The notes under the pieces are model-generated. The model saw only the letters and a list, made by a program, of their open reading frames with translations, was not told the DNA's origin and ran no database searches. DNA of 64,000 nucleotides from Dryas octopetala (lineage: Eukaryota > Streptophyta > Magnoliopsida > Rosales > Rosaceae): contig OY992833.1 of the NCBI GenBank assembly GCA_963921425.1, positions 25,840,698 through 25,904,697 on the forward strand, read 5' to 3'. A program made the position numbers and the translations under genes. Positions within the stretch are counted from its first letter, which is position 1. Each line of letters opens with the position of its first letter. This document shows positions 12,210 through 24,299 of the stretch, in pieces.

Positions 12210-12446
12210 TTACTTTTCCTTTCTTGGAGTTCTCATCCAACGTAACTTTATTGCAGCACATAATGCAATTAATCATACAACACTCTTTTCTTCATTTATA
12301 TCGAAATTTACAGCAGGGGCGAGTTATTTTCCATGATTCTCTTACAAATCATATAACCTAATTAATTATTTTATTGTTGAGTGGAAATTTGCATAATGAT
12401 TATATCTCATTGTCAATCATGAATACATGCTTAGAAGCTAACATTG

Positions 12447-12448
<2 letters not shown>

Positions 12449-12491
<43 letters not shown>
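12449..12491. repeat. (GA)n microsatellite
   Basis: About 21 uninterrupted GA units in the spacer upstream of the proteasome gene's 3' end. Confidence 0.95.
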
Positions 12492-12492
<1 letters not shown>

Positions 12493-12974
12493 ATGTATTC
12501 TCCAGCTTGTAATATCGTTTTTATTATCCTCCTGTCTTGCGTCGGGTGGTTAGACAGCTTGGAATCTAGATCTCATTTTCAGTTCGGTGGAATATGGTAT
12601 TATAAATTATTTTAGTTTATTTTTTAAAATAAACAATTAATACAAATATGGATTATCCATTAATTTATTTGCTAATGGATGGGAGACTGTCATCTGAAGT
12701 ACTGGCTCAAACGAACAGTCATACAAAAGTCATGCATGCCTTTTTGGCTTTTTTGTATTTGTTCTTTTAATGAAAACATAAGTTTTGCTCAATTCTATGT
12801 TTTTAATAAAACCTATTTGGCTATTAGTGATGACTGATGACTTCGTGTGGCAAAGGATAATCATATATGGGCAATATATATCATATATAATTATATTCAA
12901 TGCTTTGTACTTAAGGGATCTAACTGATTGGTCATGAATTGTAACTCAATCCTAATCAGCTTTTGGCTATTCAA

Positions 12975-13025
12975 CATGCTCATGCGAAATTGATCCAAAA
13001 AAAAAAAAAACATGCTCATGCGAAA
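12975..13025. repeat. Micro-insertion with poly(A) and 15-bp direct repeats
   Basis: catgctcatgcgaaa at 12975-12989 is repeated at 13011-13025. Between them is ttgatcc plus 14 A. This looks like an extremely 5'-truncated retroposon: a seven-base stub, a poly(A) tail and a target-site duplication. Confidence 0.75.
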
Positions 13026-13936
13026 GGTAGGACCCATTTGCCACAAAATTGGTTCTTGTTGCGTTGACACACTTTACTAAAGCATATAATAGGTCTGATT
13101 AACCCTAAAAAAGGGGGGTGAACCAAACAGTGATAGAGAAAAGTCCACCTTCAACCTACAACTTCCTATTTGCATCTGTTTCATCTTCCCTTCTGGAGTA
13201 GGACCTAATCCCCAGCTTCTTACCATTTCAATGGTTTACAAAGATCTTTCCACGCCATCAGAGCCATACCTCAAGTTTAAATCAATGAAGCATGCCAAAC
13301 CCTTTTTTTTTTTAATTATTCAAACTCCATGGAACAAAGCAAAATCCACCATCAGCCAGACAGCCATTTCGTTTTTTCTACCACCCAATACTCACATCCA
13401 CATGCCACATCTTCTCCCCAATCCCCTTCAATTTTATTCCATTGGCTTAGTTACCTAGTATTATAAATATTGCAAGCCTGACCAAAATTGTCTTCTCTAT
13501 AATGTTTTTAAGTCACCAGTCACTTTCCTAATATGGTCTTCGAATCATGTTCCATACTAAGACATTAAACTCACAAGTCATGCTCATCACCGTCCAGAAA
13601 AACCAAAACCCAACTTGGGTTGTATTCAAGGACAGGGTCACAGGAGTACCGAGCACAAAGAAAAAATTGAATCCACTGTGGCCCGAGTTTAATTAAAGAT
13701 GGATGAACATCACCAACAATAGGATTAGATATAAATCCACAATGGAAAGATATTAAATGATCAGAAAGTAGTGTAACATCAACTTAAAAACCCGCTTCTA
13801 ACAACATATTGTTTCATTGACAAACCAAAGATACATGTAGGTCAAGAAATCCTGCATAGTCTTGCATTTCCATCTCTTCCAACAGATTTATGAAGGGAAA
13901 CAACACTTCAAACCAGGTCCAAGTTGTGCAAGATTT

Positions 13937-14117
13937 TTATGCCCCAGCTACTTCAACCATTTCTTGTTCCACTGCACCTGGGGCTACAGGATAATAATGG
14001 TAGTGAAGTTCCCCAACATCGTCGCCAGAAAGCTTCTTCCATCCAGTTGGTCCCACGTAGTAAACTGATTTAAAAACAGACGTCAAAAACAAATTGAAGT
14101 CATGAATGTGCAGGTGC

Positions 14118-14148
<31 letters not shown>

Positions 14149-16418
14149 CGCTGGCAACTCCACCACTGGCTCCGTCACGGAATGTTGCATGATATATAGC
14201 TCTTCTAGCCAACTCAGAAGCTTCTTCAACTGACATATCATACTTGTACCTAGCATAAGCAACTCGGGTCAAAAGAATGATCATGTGCAAAAATACAGTT
14301 TGCAAACAACAAGATAATGCAAACATACAAATAAAAGTCAACTATACTCAGACAATTGCAGGGAGCCAGAACACAGAGAAAAAGTTAATCTATTTGATTC
14401 AATGGAAAATGAAAGAAAGCAATGCCTGGGCACTTTCTGGTAAGGCAGACCAGACTGCCACAATCATTAATCAATGTCATACAGAAAAAGCAATATTGAT
14501 TGATAAAAAGCAGAATAGTTATAAAGCAAAAGTACATACACACTTGTGCTGCAACCACAACATCAGGTTAAGGAGCGTAAATCATTCCCATAATCCAGAC
14601 ATCCCAAAGATCAGTTGAACCTCTACCAGACGCAAAGGAAAAGAATAATGGGAAGCAAATCTCAAGTAGACAAAAAACTAATTTATGTTTCCACTCCCTC
14701 TCTCTCTCTTTCTGAAAACAAAAATCTTATTTCCCCTTTTCTGTTTGGCAAGGTGAGAGGAACAAGTTCCCAGGACATTCAAAGTATTGAAATGGGTATT
14801 ATTTCCATTCCCACTTGCTTGTAAGCCCTTATTATAACTTAATCGCATGCACTTGCTATTCTATTCAATTCTTAATGAACAACAGGCACTGCTTGTTTGT
14901 ATCCATTTTATATAGAATAAGATTCAAGAGTGCAACAATTTGGTTTCCTGAAGGAACTCTCCAGCAGATACTTGGTTCATTTTTCAGAAACAATAGCTCA
15001 AAAATTATTGCTCTGACAGACAAATAAAGAATGACGGAGAGAAAGCACACACCCATTATCCAGAACACCATAAGCATATGGGGAACCAGATCCAACTGAA
15101 AACCGCATCCCTTTCAACCTTCCTCCCTCGCTGTCCACATAATAAAGTCCAGGACCCTGCACCCAACAAAAGATACAGATTGCATGAGTATAAATCAATG
15201 AAAAAATTTAATGTGATGCGATCAGTATTTCATTACCGTTTCATCCCATCCAGCTATCATGGTCCCAACAGACAGACCCATGCCACGGTAAGAGTACAGA
15301 ATGTTTGCCAACAGCTTTGACGCCCCTGTAACTGAAATTCTGCGTTTGTTTGCCAATTCATGCAGCCTACACTGAGTTATATCAAACAATTGTTTATTAG
15401 TAATCCATATAAGGCCAAAAAAAACCCATAATATTCCACTTACAGGTTATTATACTACGCCAAACAAATGCATAAATGTAATCCCCTTAATAGGTGAACA
15501 TAGATATTATATTATGCCACTACTATGAATTTTCACTCATGATAAAGTCTCTCAAGCATATTGATCTTCCATTGTCCTCATAAAAGCATAATGAAATAAG
15601 AGACTATAGAGCACCAAAAAAGAATATAAAATCAACCATTCACACTTAACCATAGCTGAGAGGTTTAAAATTGTAAACTCAAAATTAAGAACACAAAGTA
15701 TGTGCACTACCTTAGTTCCCAGATTTCTGTGCCAAAATTGGCAGTCAGCAGCTCCTCCAGCCATTGTCCCAAGCATGTAAGGATTAATTTCAATAATTTT
15801 CTTCACAGATTGCGAAGCTGAAAAGATTAGGAAGAATTGTAAACCAAGGTATATACTATATAGGTATATGGGTATGTGGGTACAGTAAGAGATACAATCT
15901 AAACCACCGATAAGACAATGCCAATGCAACAAACAGAACACTTCTTTGCAGGAACTAACAAGTTTAAGAATTATTCAAAATCATCCCAATAAAGAATTCA
16001 TGTGGCAAATTAATCCAAACATACAGTTATCTCATACTAGCTAACAAGACGAAGAATACAAAAAAAAAAAAAAAAGCATTACATATATAGCCTCCCATGC
16101 TAGCTCGAGAATCAGCAGCAACCATGACGCCTTCCTTGAAAATAAAGGCAAGTGTGGTTGTCCCTTTGGCCGGCTTCACCATTTGAATAGCTTCTTTCTG
16201 AAAGCCATCAAACTGAAATAGGGAAAAATCATAAAATCAGCCAAAAAAAAAAAGGCAACTGTGCCCTGAACCACACAGAGACTAAGATACAAATCACAAC
16301 TCACATCGGTAGTATCAGGAACCTCGAACGATGGGGCAGTTGAAAACGCATCGAGAAGCCCACTGCTCGCCCCGAACAGCGGCGCAGCTGATTCAAGACC
16401 GCTAGTGTCAAGCTTCAT
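13937..16418 (-). CDS. PBE1: 20S proteasome subunit beta type-5 (PBE)
   Basis: Chymotrypsin-like catalytic subunit of the 20S proteasome core (cytosol and nucleus). Seven exons join in frame with GT-AG borders: 16305-16418, 16083-16212, 15711-15817, 15237-15371, 15053-15156, 14149-14249 and 13937-14064, giving 272 residues (Arabidopsis PBE1: 274). A 55-residue propeptide ends Lys-Gly before the catalytic Thr56 (G/TTTLAF); Asp72 and Lys88 fall at mature positions 17 and 33, as required for activity. Other family blocks are '[20 protein letters not shown]', '[20 protein letters not shown]', '[18 protein letters not shown]' and '[15 protein letters not shown]'. A 5'-UTR intron is likely (donor CAAG/GTATTG near 16603, acceptor CCCAG near 16434). 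The donor of exon 14149-14249 runs directly into a CT microsatellite. No defect was seen. Confidence 0.97.
14119..14143. repeat. (GA)n microsatellite next to a proteasome splice donor
   Basis: On the gene strand the donor at 14148 reads GTACC and then continues as (CT)12 starting a few bases into the intron. Confidence 0.9.
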
Positions 16419-17040
16419 ATTCTCTTAAACTCTCTGGGAAGCAAATTATTAAGCCAAATATTAAATCCAAGCACACAATTTTACGAGCATGGTTCCAGAA
16501 TAAACCCTAGAAATCAAAAACTGGTGCAATCTTGGTCTATTTCATAAATTCAGTAATAAATTTCGGTAAATTGGATTAAATAAGAAAAGGTTGGAACAAT
16601 ACCTTGGCGATTGATGATTACGAAAACAAAGAAGATGAGGAGCGGAGACTAAGATCGAGCAGAGAAATTTAATGGAGGGAGTGCTTATTTAGAGTGGGAG
16701 TTTCTTGTGCTCGAGGAAAAGGGGAGTGATGGCTGGGAAAGCCTGCAATGGGCTTCTATTTGGGCCACAATCAGTAGGCTTTAAAGCTAGCCCAATATCA
16801 TTCCGCGTAGTTCGGAAAGGGAACCCCATTTAAAATGATTTTTCAATTTTCCTGTTCCACCCTCAATATATAAAAAATTAAAAACAAACTCATACTCTGA
16901 GCTCGAGTCCCACTCCCCCTTCACTCACCTTGTTGGACGATGACCAGCAGACGAGGTGGGTGTAGAGAGAGTGGGAAGGATGGTGCTTGGGTGGGGGGTT
17001 TGTTTGAGTTTGATTTTTTTTTATTTCAACTTAGGGTAAA
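16419..17040. promoter_or_regulatory. 5' leader and upstream region of the proteasome beta-5 gene
   Basis: Contains the probable 5'-UTR intron (about 16434-16603) and the region 5' of it. Motifs GGGCTT, TGGGCC and TAGCCCAA near 16745-16795 resemble the site II/telo-type elements common upstream of plant housekeeping genes. The exact start of transcription is not visible. Confidence 0.4.
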
Positions 17041-17044
17041 GTTG

Positions 17045-17430
17045 TGTTGATACATATATGTGCACCGAGCATAATTACTCCTAACAAGAAGACGTGTGTA
17101 TTTGGACCTCCATGCTATCTCGGGCCTCTGTGTTGTGTTGGGCCTTACATATGTAAAAGTCTCACACTTGGGCAATTGTAAGAGAAATGGCTCCCTATCT
17201 TTTATAAATAGGGACCCTTACCCACATCGAAAAGAATCTCTCATCTCTCTCATATTTAGACCTAGCTTTCATTTTCTCTCTAGAGCTCTTATGCTCTCTT
17301 GTACATTGTAACACATTTATTTATAGTCAAAACCCATAAAACCTAAGTGGACGTAACCCGATCACATGGATAGTGGTGAACTATTATATATCTCGTGTTC
17401 ATTGTATGCTTATCTAATCTACCACCTAAC
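17045..17430 (+). mobile_element. Copia-like LTR remnant (possible solo LTR)
   Basis: Starts TGTTGATAC, has a TATA-like box 'tataaatagggaccc' near 17203, a CT-rich segment, and near 17341-17400 the string 'aagtggacgtaacccgatca' followed by 'gtggtgaac', which resembles the end part of many Tork-type Copia LTRs (GTGGACGTAG...GGTGAACCACGT). No matching CA terminus, target duplication, primer site or internal coding region was found, so the borders are approximate. Confidence 0.4.
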
Positions 17431-17711
17431 CAAATTTATGCAACTAGTTGAAAAGACAATTGAAATGGAGGGTAGCAAAAGTAATTAGTAGTTGCATTTA
17501 GAAGCCCCTTCAAAAAATGGAGGGATGAGATTGGCTATGGGATTGTTCACAAGTATTAACCATGGCTTTTTATTGGGCCTTATTAGAAGTTGGTCCAGTT
17601 TGTATAATTAGAAAACTAAAAAGGAAATTACCCGGGCCCGGAAAAGAGAGGGCTTGAAACTGAAAAATACCCAGTAAGAGAACAAATTTTATAAAATGTA
17701 AATTTGATTTT

Positions 17712-17793
17712 GCTGGCTATGGGGTTCGAACCCATGCGCACTTATGTGCAGAAGATCTTAAGTCTTCCCCCTTAACCTCTCGGGCAAACCAGC
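17712..17793 (-). tRNA. tRNA-Leu (anticodon UAA)
   Basis: The minus strand folds into a class II tRNA: acceptor 5' GCTGGTT pairs with 3' AGCCAGC (one G-U), D-arm CCCGAGAGGTTAAGGGG, anticodon stem GAAGA/TCTTC with loop CTTAAGA giving anticodon TAA, variable arm GCAC-ATAA-GTGC and T-arm ATGGG-TTCGAAC-CCCAT. There is no intron. The A and B box sequences are intact. It stands alone, 1.3 kb from the proteasome gene, in a TE-rich spacer, and is on the same strand as that gene. Confidence 0.93.
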
Positions 17794-17959
17794 TGATGAT
17801 GTGATACTCCTGAATATTGTTTTTATACAGTATCATAACAATTAGCAAACTCGCTCTCTCTTTAATTGTTGAAGTAGTTTTCATTTTCACGCAGAGAACG
17901 TGGACGGTAACATCACTTTGAAGATCACATGCAATCTATGACCCACCAATATAGCCACA

Positions 17960-17984
17960 TATACATATATATATATATATATAT
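17960..17984. repeat. (TA)n microsatellite
   Basis: About 12 TA units in AT-rich spacer. Confidence 0.85.
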
Positions 17985-18433
17985 AATTGGTTCCCTGTCT
18001 AATCTACTTAATATAGCCAAATGATTGGAAATAATTTCATCCATTTTATTGCTTCATAAAATAATTCAAAACTATAGCATTGAACCCGAATTAATGAGTG
18101 ATTCATCTCTTACATACATGTTCATGCACGAACATACCTTATGAATTAATTTGTACCAAAATTGAAGGCAACCCAATTAATGGCTTTTAAGGCAGTCATA
18201 ATTATAGCATGCATGAGCAATCACATAGACTCGCCTATCAACCACTACTTCGAAATTAATAAAGTGAACATGGTCAACCCATTATGGCAATATATCCGTT
18301 TAGTTAGGAATTAGGATCACCACCAATGATGGTGCATGATTATTGTGATGAATTTTTTTAGTTCTAAAGATGATTGTGATAATTAATTTGCCTATTTGTC
18401 GATCTCTAGGCTCACTTATACTAGGTTATAATA

Positions 18434-18791
18434 AGAGTTAATTACACTTATACCTCTTGAGGTTTATTATTTTTTCACATACATCCCCTGAGGTTTCAAC
18501 AATTATACATGTACCTCCTGAGTTTTCAAAACTGTTGCATATAACCCCTATAGTGAGACGAAAAATGATGATAAATTATGCAAAAAGACATGCTAAGGGG
18601 TGAAATGGCTAAATAAAATTACTCAAGGTGTAAGGTCCAACCTCAATACAAATCTATATTTTTTTTTTCTCTCGTAGGGGATTATATGCAATAGTTTTGA
18701 AACCTCAAGGGGTATATATATAATTTTTGAAATTTTAGAGGATATATGTGAAAAGACGATAAATTTCAGATAATATAAGTGTAATTAACTC
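18434..18791. mobile_element. MITE with ~0.1-kb inverted termini and 9-bp target duplication (copy 1)
   Basis: The ends are AGAGTTAATTACACTTATA and its inverted counterpart TATAAGTGTAATTAACTC-like sequence; the arms then share 'acctcctgag' and 'caaaactgttgcatataac' blocks in opposite orientation. gttataata is present at 18425-18433 and 18792-18800, a perfect 9-bp duplication that fits a Mutator-like MITE. It is the same family as 32916-33219. Confidence 0.8.
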
Positions 18792-18800
18792 GTTATAATA

Positions 18801-20607
18801 AACTTTGTTCATTTAATCTATGTTTTCATGCACATTTTGCCCATTTGCCGACATGCATATATTGGCTTTGCCTTTTATTTTTTCTATTGATTTCTTTTCA
18901 TTACATTGGTGATTGAATTTGCAACATTGCCTATTAATTATAAGGTAAGACTTTTCATTTTTTATGCAGAATACTTTTATCATACCCCTTCATGTATATT
19001 GAGGCATGACCTAAATACGCGTATCATGACTCATCCACAATATATATTCATTTTTAGGAATGAAGAATCGTACAAAATTTTGGAAGGGGCGTCCTTAAGA
19101 ATGAATAATGATCTTCCTTTATTAATTTGCCCTTGTCGACCTCTTTAAGGTATTTTATTGACTAGATTGCAACCATTCTTAAAAAATATATATTAAATGA
19201 ATAATGAGTTCTAGGGCAAATTGAATGTAAAGAAAAATGTTGAGTGAGGCCAATTGCCTTCATTTGCCTTACTAATTTTATAGTAAAACTCAAACATTGT
19301 GATAATAATGTTGGCTCAAAGTTATTAGTAATTATCACAATGATAATTACTCTTATCAATTTCATATCATCTCTCACTACTTGGATTAAGCAACATATAT
19401 GACCATTTTATCTATTCAATCAAATTAACAAACTAATAATCATAATTAACTAACAAAACGTGAATATTGCAATATTTTAAAACAATATATGAATGTTCGG
19501 AGTGGTCATGGAATCCTGATCCTAATTTGAAAAACACAACCGTTATTCCAAGAATATAACTATACTAATTAAAAATATGTTAGCCTTAAGGTTAAGCAAT
19601 GATTCATCAAAGAGTGGCTTTATTTAGACACCTATTAAGTGGGTCTACCTGTACTTGACTATCTTTAGTATTATTTTAGTTCAAATTCGAACAAAATAAA
19701 CTTGTACTTTTGTTTCACAAAATAAAATGAATGAATTTCACAATCAAAATTTTCGTGGTTGATTTATCAACAAAAAAAAAAAAAACAATTTACGTGGGTT
19801 GGTTGCTGACAGACTAGTTATTTTTTAAATAATAAGTAAATTGAATTTTGGTCAAAGCGAGTGAGCTAGGGCCGCTAGGCAGTAGGCAGTGTGGGAAGCT
19901 AATAATGACTTCCCAAATTTGATTTTGACTTGGGAGAGGCGACCTTTTGTTTCTCTTTATCCCCGGAACCAAGGAGGTGGGTTCTGGGCCTTCTGGCTCG
20001 TGGCCACAAAAAAAGGAGATGGTTTCTGGCTCTCAGCTTCGGTCATGACTCATAACTCGAAAGTTTTGGCCCCACATTTTGATTTGCATATTGCCATTAT
20101 GCGGTAAAAGTTTGAATTTACTATAAGAATATTTCTGAGACTTCTATTTAAGTATTTTAATTTTATAATATATTAAATAAAATTTTATGACTTTTAAAAT
20201 TTTAATTAAAGTTCAATAATATTATAATTATTTCATGTTATATAATATTGATCTATTATTTTATATTTTTTTTCACACATATCAGGCACCGAGTGATCGA
20301 CGACCATTTTTTTTTATTCGATAGTATATTTTTACTTATTTGTCAAGCTCTGATTTATAAATTTTATATTAGATGTTAACTAAAACCTAATATGCAATAT
20401 CCATAAACCTCATTATATACTTTAGGAATGTATGAGGTTAACTCATACCCTATACCTCAAAATATAAAAAAATAATAACATATTTCTTTTATAAGGTAAT
20501 GATCAAAAGACTTTATTTAGAAAAAATAAGAGTTTTATTTGAAAAAAAAAAAGTCTTTTTTTTTTCAAATAAAAAAAATGTTAAAAGAACTAAACTATAA
20601 TTTTCCC
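18801..20607. other. Intergenic spacer
   Basis: AT-rich with no recognised gene. Open frames near 18906 and 19889 show no family resemblance and no codon pattern that convinced me. Confidence 0.5.
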
Positions 20608-20610
20608 TAA

Positions 20611-21337
20611 TGGTGTGTTTGGATGGAGGAAAAAAACTCGGAATTTAAACAAAACTCAGCATTTAAGAAATTACATGTTCTAATTTCTTTGTTTGGGTCA
20701 ATAAATACAGAATTTTGTAAATTCAAGGTGGAAAAAAATTTGGGATTTGAAGGCTTTAAATTCCACCTAAATTGGTGTCATTTTCAAAATTTCAATTTTT
20801 ACAAAAGAAAAATAAGTCATGTCGATCATGTCGACACTACCACCACTGTCGCCAATGCCACCACCACTAACACCACCACCCTCGCCACCCCCGCCACCAC
20901 CCCCGCTGCCGCCACCACCATCACCATCACCGTCACCACCACCACCACCACCACCACCACCACCACCATCGCCATCACCATCATCGTCACCGCCGCCACC
21001 ACCATCACCGCCATTTCCAACACCACCACCACCACCACCGCCAACATCCCAATTTTAGCCACCACCATTTCTTCCACCGCTTGTGGGCCATCACCCCTAC
21101 CAATATGGTCAACTCACCATAAACATCATTTTTATTGTTGCCACCATCACCATCACTCTTTTGAATTGATGCATCAAAAATTAAAACTACCATAAATTCC
21201 GTATTTAAACTCCATTATGTTTACATGTTATCCAAACAAGAGAATTTACATATTCTATAATTTTAAATAACATCGTTTTAAATTCCGTCATTTGTGAATT
21301 TCTTAGTGATTTCAAACTACTTCATCCAAACGCACCA
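20611..21337. mobile_element. Harbinger-like non-autonomous element filled by a CCA-type repeat
   Basis: The termini TGGTGTGTTTGGATG and inverted TGGTGCGTTTGGATG lie between TAA (20608-20610) and TAA (21338-21340), a PIF/Harbinger-type 3-bp duplication. Subterminal sequence on both sides is related in inverted orientation (acatgt, ttgtttgg/ccaaacaag blocks). The interior is mostly a degenerate CCA/CCG/TCA repeat. No transposase is present. Confidence 0.7.
20829..21050. repeat. Degenerate (CCA/CCG/TCA)n tract, pyrimidine- and C-rich on the plus strand
   Basis: About 220 bp of trinucleotide units (ccaccaccaccatcaccatc type). All three plus-strand frames and one minus-strand frame stay open through it and give poly-Pro, poly-Thr or poly-Val, a composition artefact and not a protein signal. 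Confidence 0.9.
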
Positions 21338-21838
21338 TAATAGTCAATTATAACTACACTTGATCAAGCATGAAGATGATTCTAGAGGTTTTCATTGACT
21401 CCTATGTTGGATCTACACACAAATGACTGTCGTTATATGTAGAAACATGCACATGTGCTTTATTTCAAATCCAACATGCTCAAGCTGGTCATGAGCATAA
21501 AGTGGTCGCTTTAAATTGGAATTCCATTATGGCTCTAATTGACTATATATGCTGGATCTGGACAATTTGCTTCAACCGTCCACAAATTACAAACTTTGGT
21601 TTGTAGCTGAATATCAAACTACACGACCAGCATTTTGTCATAAGCAGAATCGAACACATCCTACAATGTCAAGCAAATAGTCGCCACGTGTAATTTTCAG
21701 AATTCATTGACATGTACCTACAAGTACTGTATGCAACATTTTCATAAGCATGAAAGTAAAACAGAGGATATTTCCAATATAAATTAAAAAATGGAGTATT
21801 GCAATGATTTTTTTTTTTTTTGTTATAATAAGATGATC

Positions 21839-21890
21839 AATAAAAGATTGGTTTGGTTCGACCCAAAAAAATAAAATAAAAGATTGGTTT
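21839..21890. repeat. Micro-insertion with A-rich tail and 16-bp direct repeats
   Basis: aataaaagattggttt at 21839-21854 recurs at 21875-21890. The 20-nt insert is ggttcgaccc followed by an A-rich tail. GGTTCGA equals a Pol III B-box core, so the stub could come from a SINE end. Confidence 0.7.
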
Positions 21891-22403
21891 GACATGATCC
21901 TCCAATGTATGTGATTTTCCGTATCACAAAATCAATACATTTGACCTCTAAGATAATGACATTTTGAGGCCAAAAACTTATAAGGATCATATTGATTATT
22001 GACATTGAATTGTGTGATCCTCTATTTTTTCCCCCAAGTCCTAGACAACATATAAAAATAATATTAATATATGATATTGATAATGAATTAAAATTTCTAA
22101 TAAATACTTTTCGATCACTAGCTACCATATATGTGAGTACAATTATGCATGAAGCTCTTAATTCTAATAGTTAAAAATATGTATTTTTATACTTAAGTCT
22201 CAAATTTGAATTTCTCATCCAGCAATATTTTACACATTTTTTTAATAAATATCAAAGTTAACGCCTAAAATAATATTGTTTGTCTTTGATTAACTCAAGA
22301 AATTAGTCTTATACGTGAAAGTTAACTCAAAATACCCTTGATTATAAAAAAAAAAAAAAAATAACGCCCAAAACAAAATAAATTAACAACAGCTCACTCA
22401 TAA

Positions 22404-22450
22404 CAAACACCAACTATAGTTTTTTTTTTGTCAAACACCAACTATAGTTT
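22404..22450. repeat. Micro-insertion with poly(T) and 19-bp direct repeats
   Basis: caaacaccaactatagttt at 22404-22422 recurs exactly at 22432-22450, separated by only nine bases (tttttttgt). On the minus strand this is ac followed by A7. Confidence 0.7.
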
Positions 22451-24299
22451 GTACTTTTAGCTTGAATGGATGGATTCTTGTGCAATTGTGCTCAATAAAA
22501 AAATGAGCCACGATAAATAATTTTCTTTAGGGAAAAAAAGACAGAGACACTGCGGGTTAGATGTGTTTAGCAACCATTTTGATACGAATCACAGGACCAG
22601 AAGGACATAGTGCGATCGCTTTTAACCTCTTTTACCCAATGCCCCTGATGGAATCTCCGCGAGAAGTTAACAGCGTGGACACTGTTAAAACTAGTGGTGA
22701 AAACACCACCACGTGGCCCGATGCTGAGCCCACATTATTATATCTGCGCACAATTGAGTATTCCTGTTTCCGTACTCCTGCTTGGAGATAGCCGCTGCAA
22801 ATGAGATCAGTTCAATTGTGAATTTATGTAACTACCCCCTATAGGCTATACCATCTCAATAATATTTGAGAATTTCCTTCAAAAAGGGAATGAGACATGT
22901 ATTGCTCATTTAGGTAGTAATTAATAGTTATACTTATTATACATTCAATTAGTTTAAAAGTGATTCATTGAGATTGAGTGACTTTTAGCAAAAATATTTG
23001 CCATATCAAATAGTTCAATTGCCACTTATTTCTTACAGTATTTCTTAACTGTTATTACCATATACTGCTAACAAATTTATTTTTAAAATTGAGGGACCAT
23101 CAATAATTCACAATTTTTGAAAACAACTATAGTGCCATTCGATCCAATACCAAATGTGATTATTCCTTCGTACCCTTTACCAAATAAAAAGAAAATAACA
23201 AAATAATAATAATTATTTGTAAGTAGTTGTCATTGCACTAGATAAGTGGGTGGTTGTCATTGCACTAAATATATAAGTACTTGCCATTGCTAATAGATAG
23301 AGATGTAAAAGTATGTTATCAATCATTCGTTTAAGTGTTGTTGAGCCTAATACATAGAGCTGTAAAAAGTATGTTATATGGTAAGCATATTGCTTTAATT
23401 ATAGCCTTGATAGAATATAGAAATAAATAAGATTGAGAAAAGCAAAGGTAATTAAATAAAGTACGTTCATCTTAAAAAAAAAAGAGTAAAGAAAATGTTA
23501 AAATAGTATAAACAATAGATATACGTAGAATGCTAATTAACTTATATGCTACATTTTCAAAGTTAAAAATTGAAAAAACTATAAAAAAAGATTAGAAATC
23601 ATTTTTACCCATAAATAAAAGATTGGTAGTGACCTTGGCCGGTCGTGCGTATCTACTTAAGAATTATTATTCATGTTGTATAGATTATTTATCATAACTT
23701 TAACCGGTAAGATATATTTACATAAAAATCGTTATTCATGTTACATAGATTTTTTATTATTCTTGTCATTATAGATCATTAATTTAGCGTATAAAAAAAA
23801 AGTAACAAACAAGATTAAGAAAAGTAAAACTAACTTTGATGACAAGTATATGAATAATTTACATCTTATTGGAATGTCATGAGAATGCAATAGGAATGAT
23901 TAGGAACCAATAATACGCACCTGTAAGTGCTTGTGTACATTGTACAATAACAGTACAAGTGTACAGCAAGTAACCCATTACACCAAAATTTCCATTTGGG
24001 AAGGCAATTTCGTAATTGGCGCGCACATTTATGATTTATGACAGATCTACTAACCGACAAACGAGGAGGTCGGCAATTGTCGGCCGGTGAACCGGGGAGA
24101 CAAAAGCGGCGAAAAAAAATAAAATAAAATACAAACAACATTAACAATTCAGAAAACCAAAAAATAAAAAATTACAATAATTAGTTAATTAATCATACAT
24201 TATCTCCCACGCCCAACGGCCCAAGTTTCAGAGCTATATTTTTGTTTACCTCCATTTTTATTTTTCAACTATTTTCCAATATTCCCCAGCACCCACTCA

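Larger units (their letters stand above)
12213..13936. other. Intergenic spacer
   Basis: AT-rich spacer containing the (GA)n run and the poly(A) micro-insertion listed separately. Nothing coding was recognised between the Harbinger-like element and the proteasome stop codon. Confidence 0.55.
21341..24299. other. Intergenic spacer upstream of the U-box gene
   Basis: AT-rich. A locally less AT-rich patch at about 22555-22800 contains an open frame of 76 codons (22561-22791) and a CACGTG box at 22710; I do not recognise the frame. The stretch 23865-24110 is similarly richer in G+C but has no recognised protein. Confidence 0.45.

Noticed and set aside
14277-14618. 113-codon plus-strand frame
   Set aside because: It lies antisense in an intron of the proteasome beta-5 gene and resembles no family.
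20623-21195. 190-codon open frame rich in Thr and Pro
   Set aside because: It runs from inside the element terminus through the CCA-type repeat. Other frames are open over the same tract, so the frame is a by-product of the repeat.
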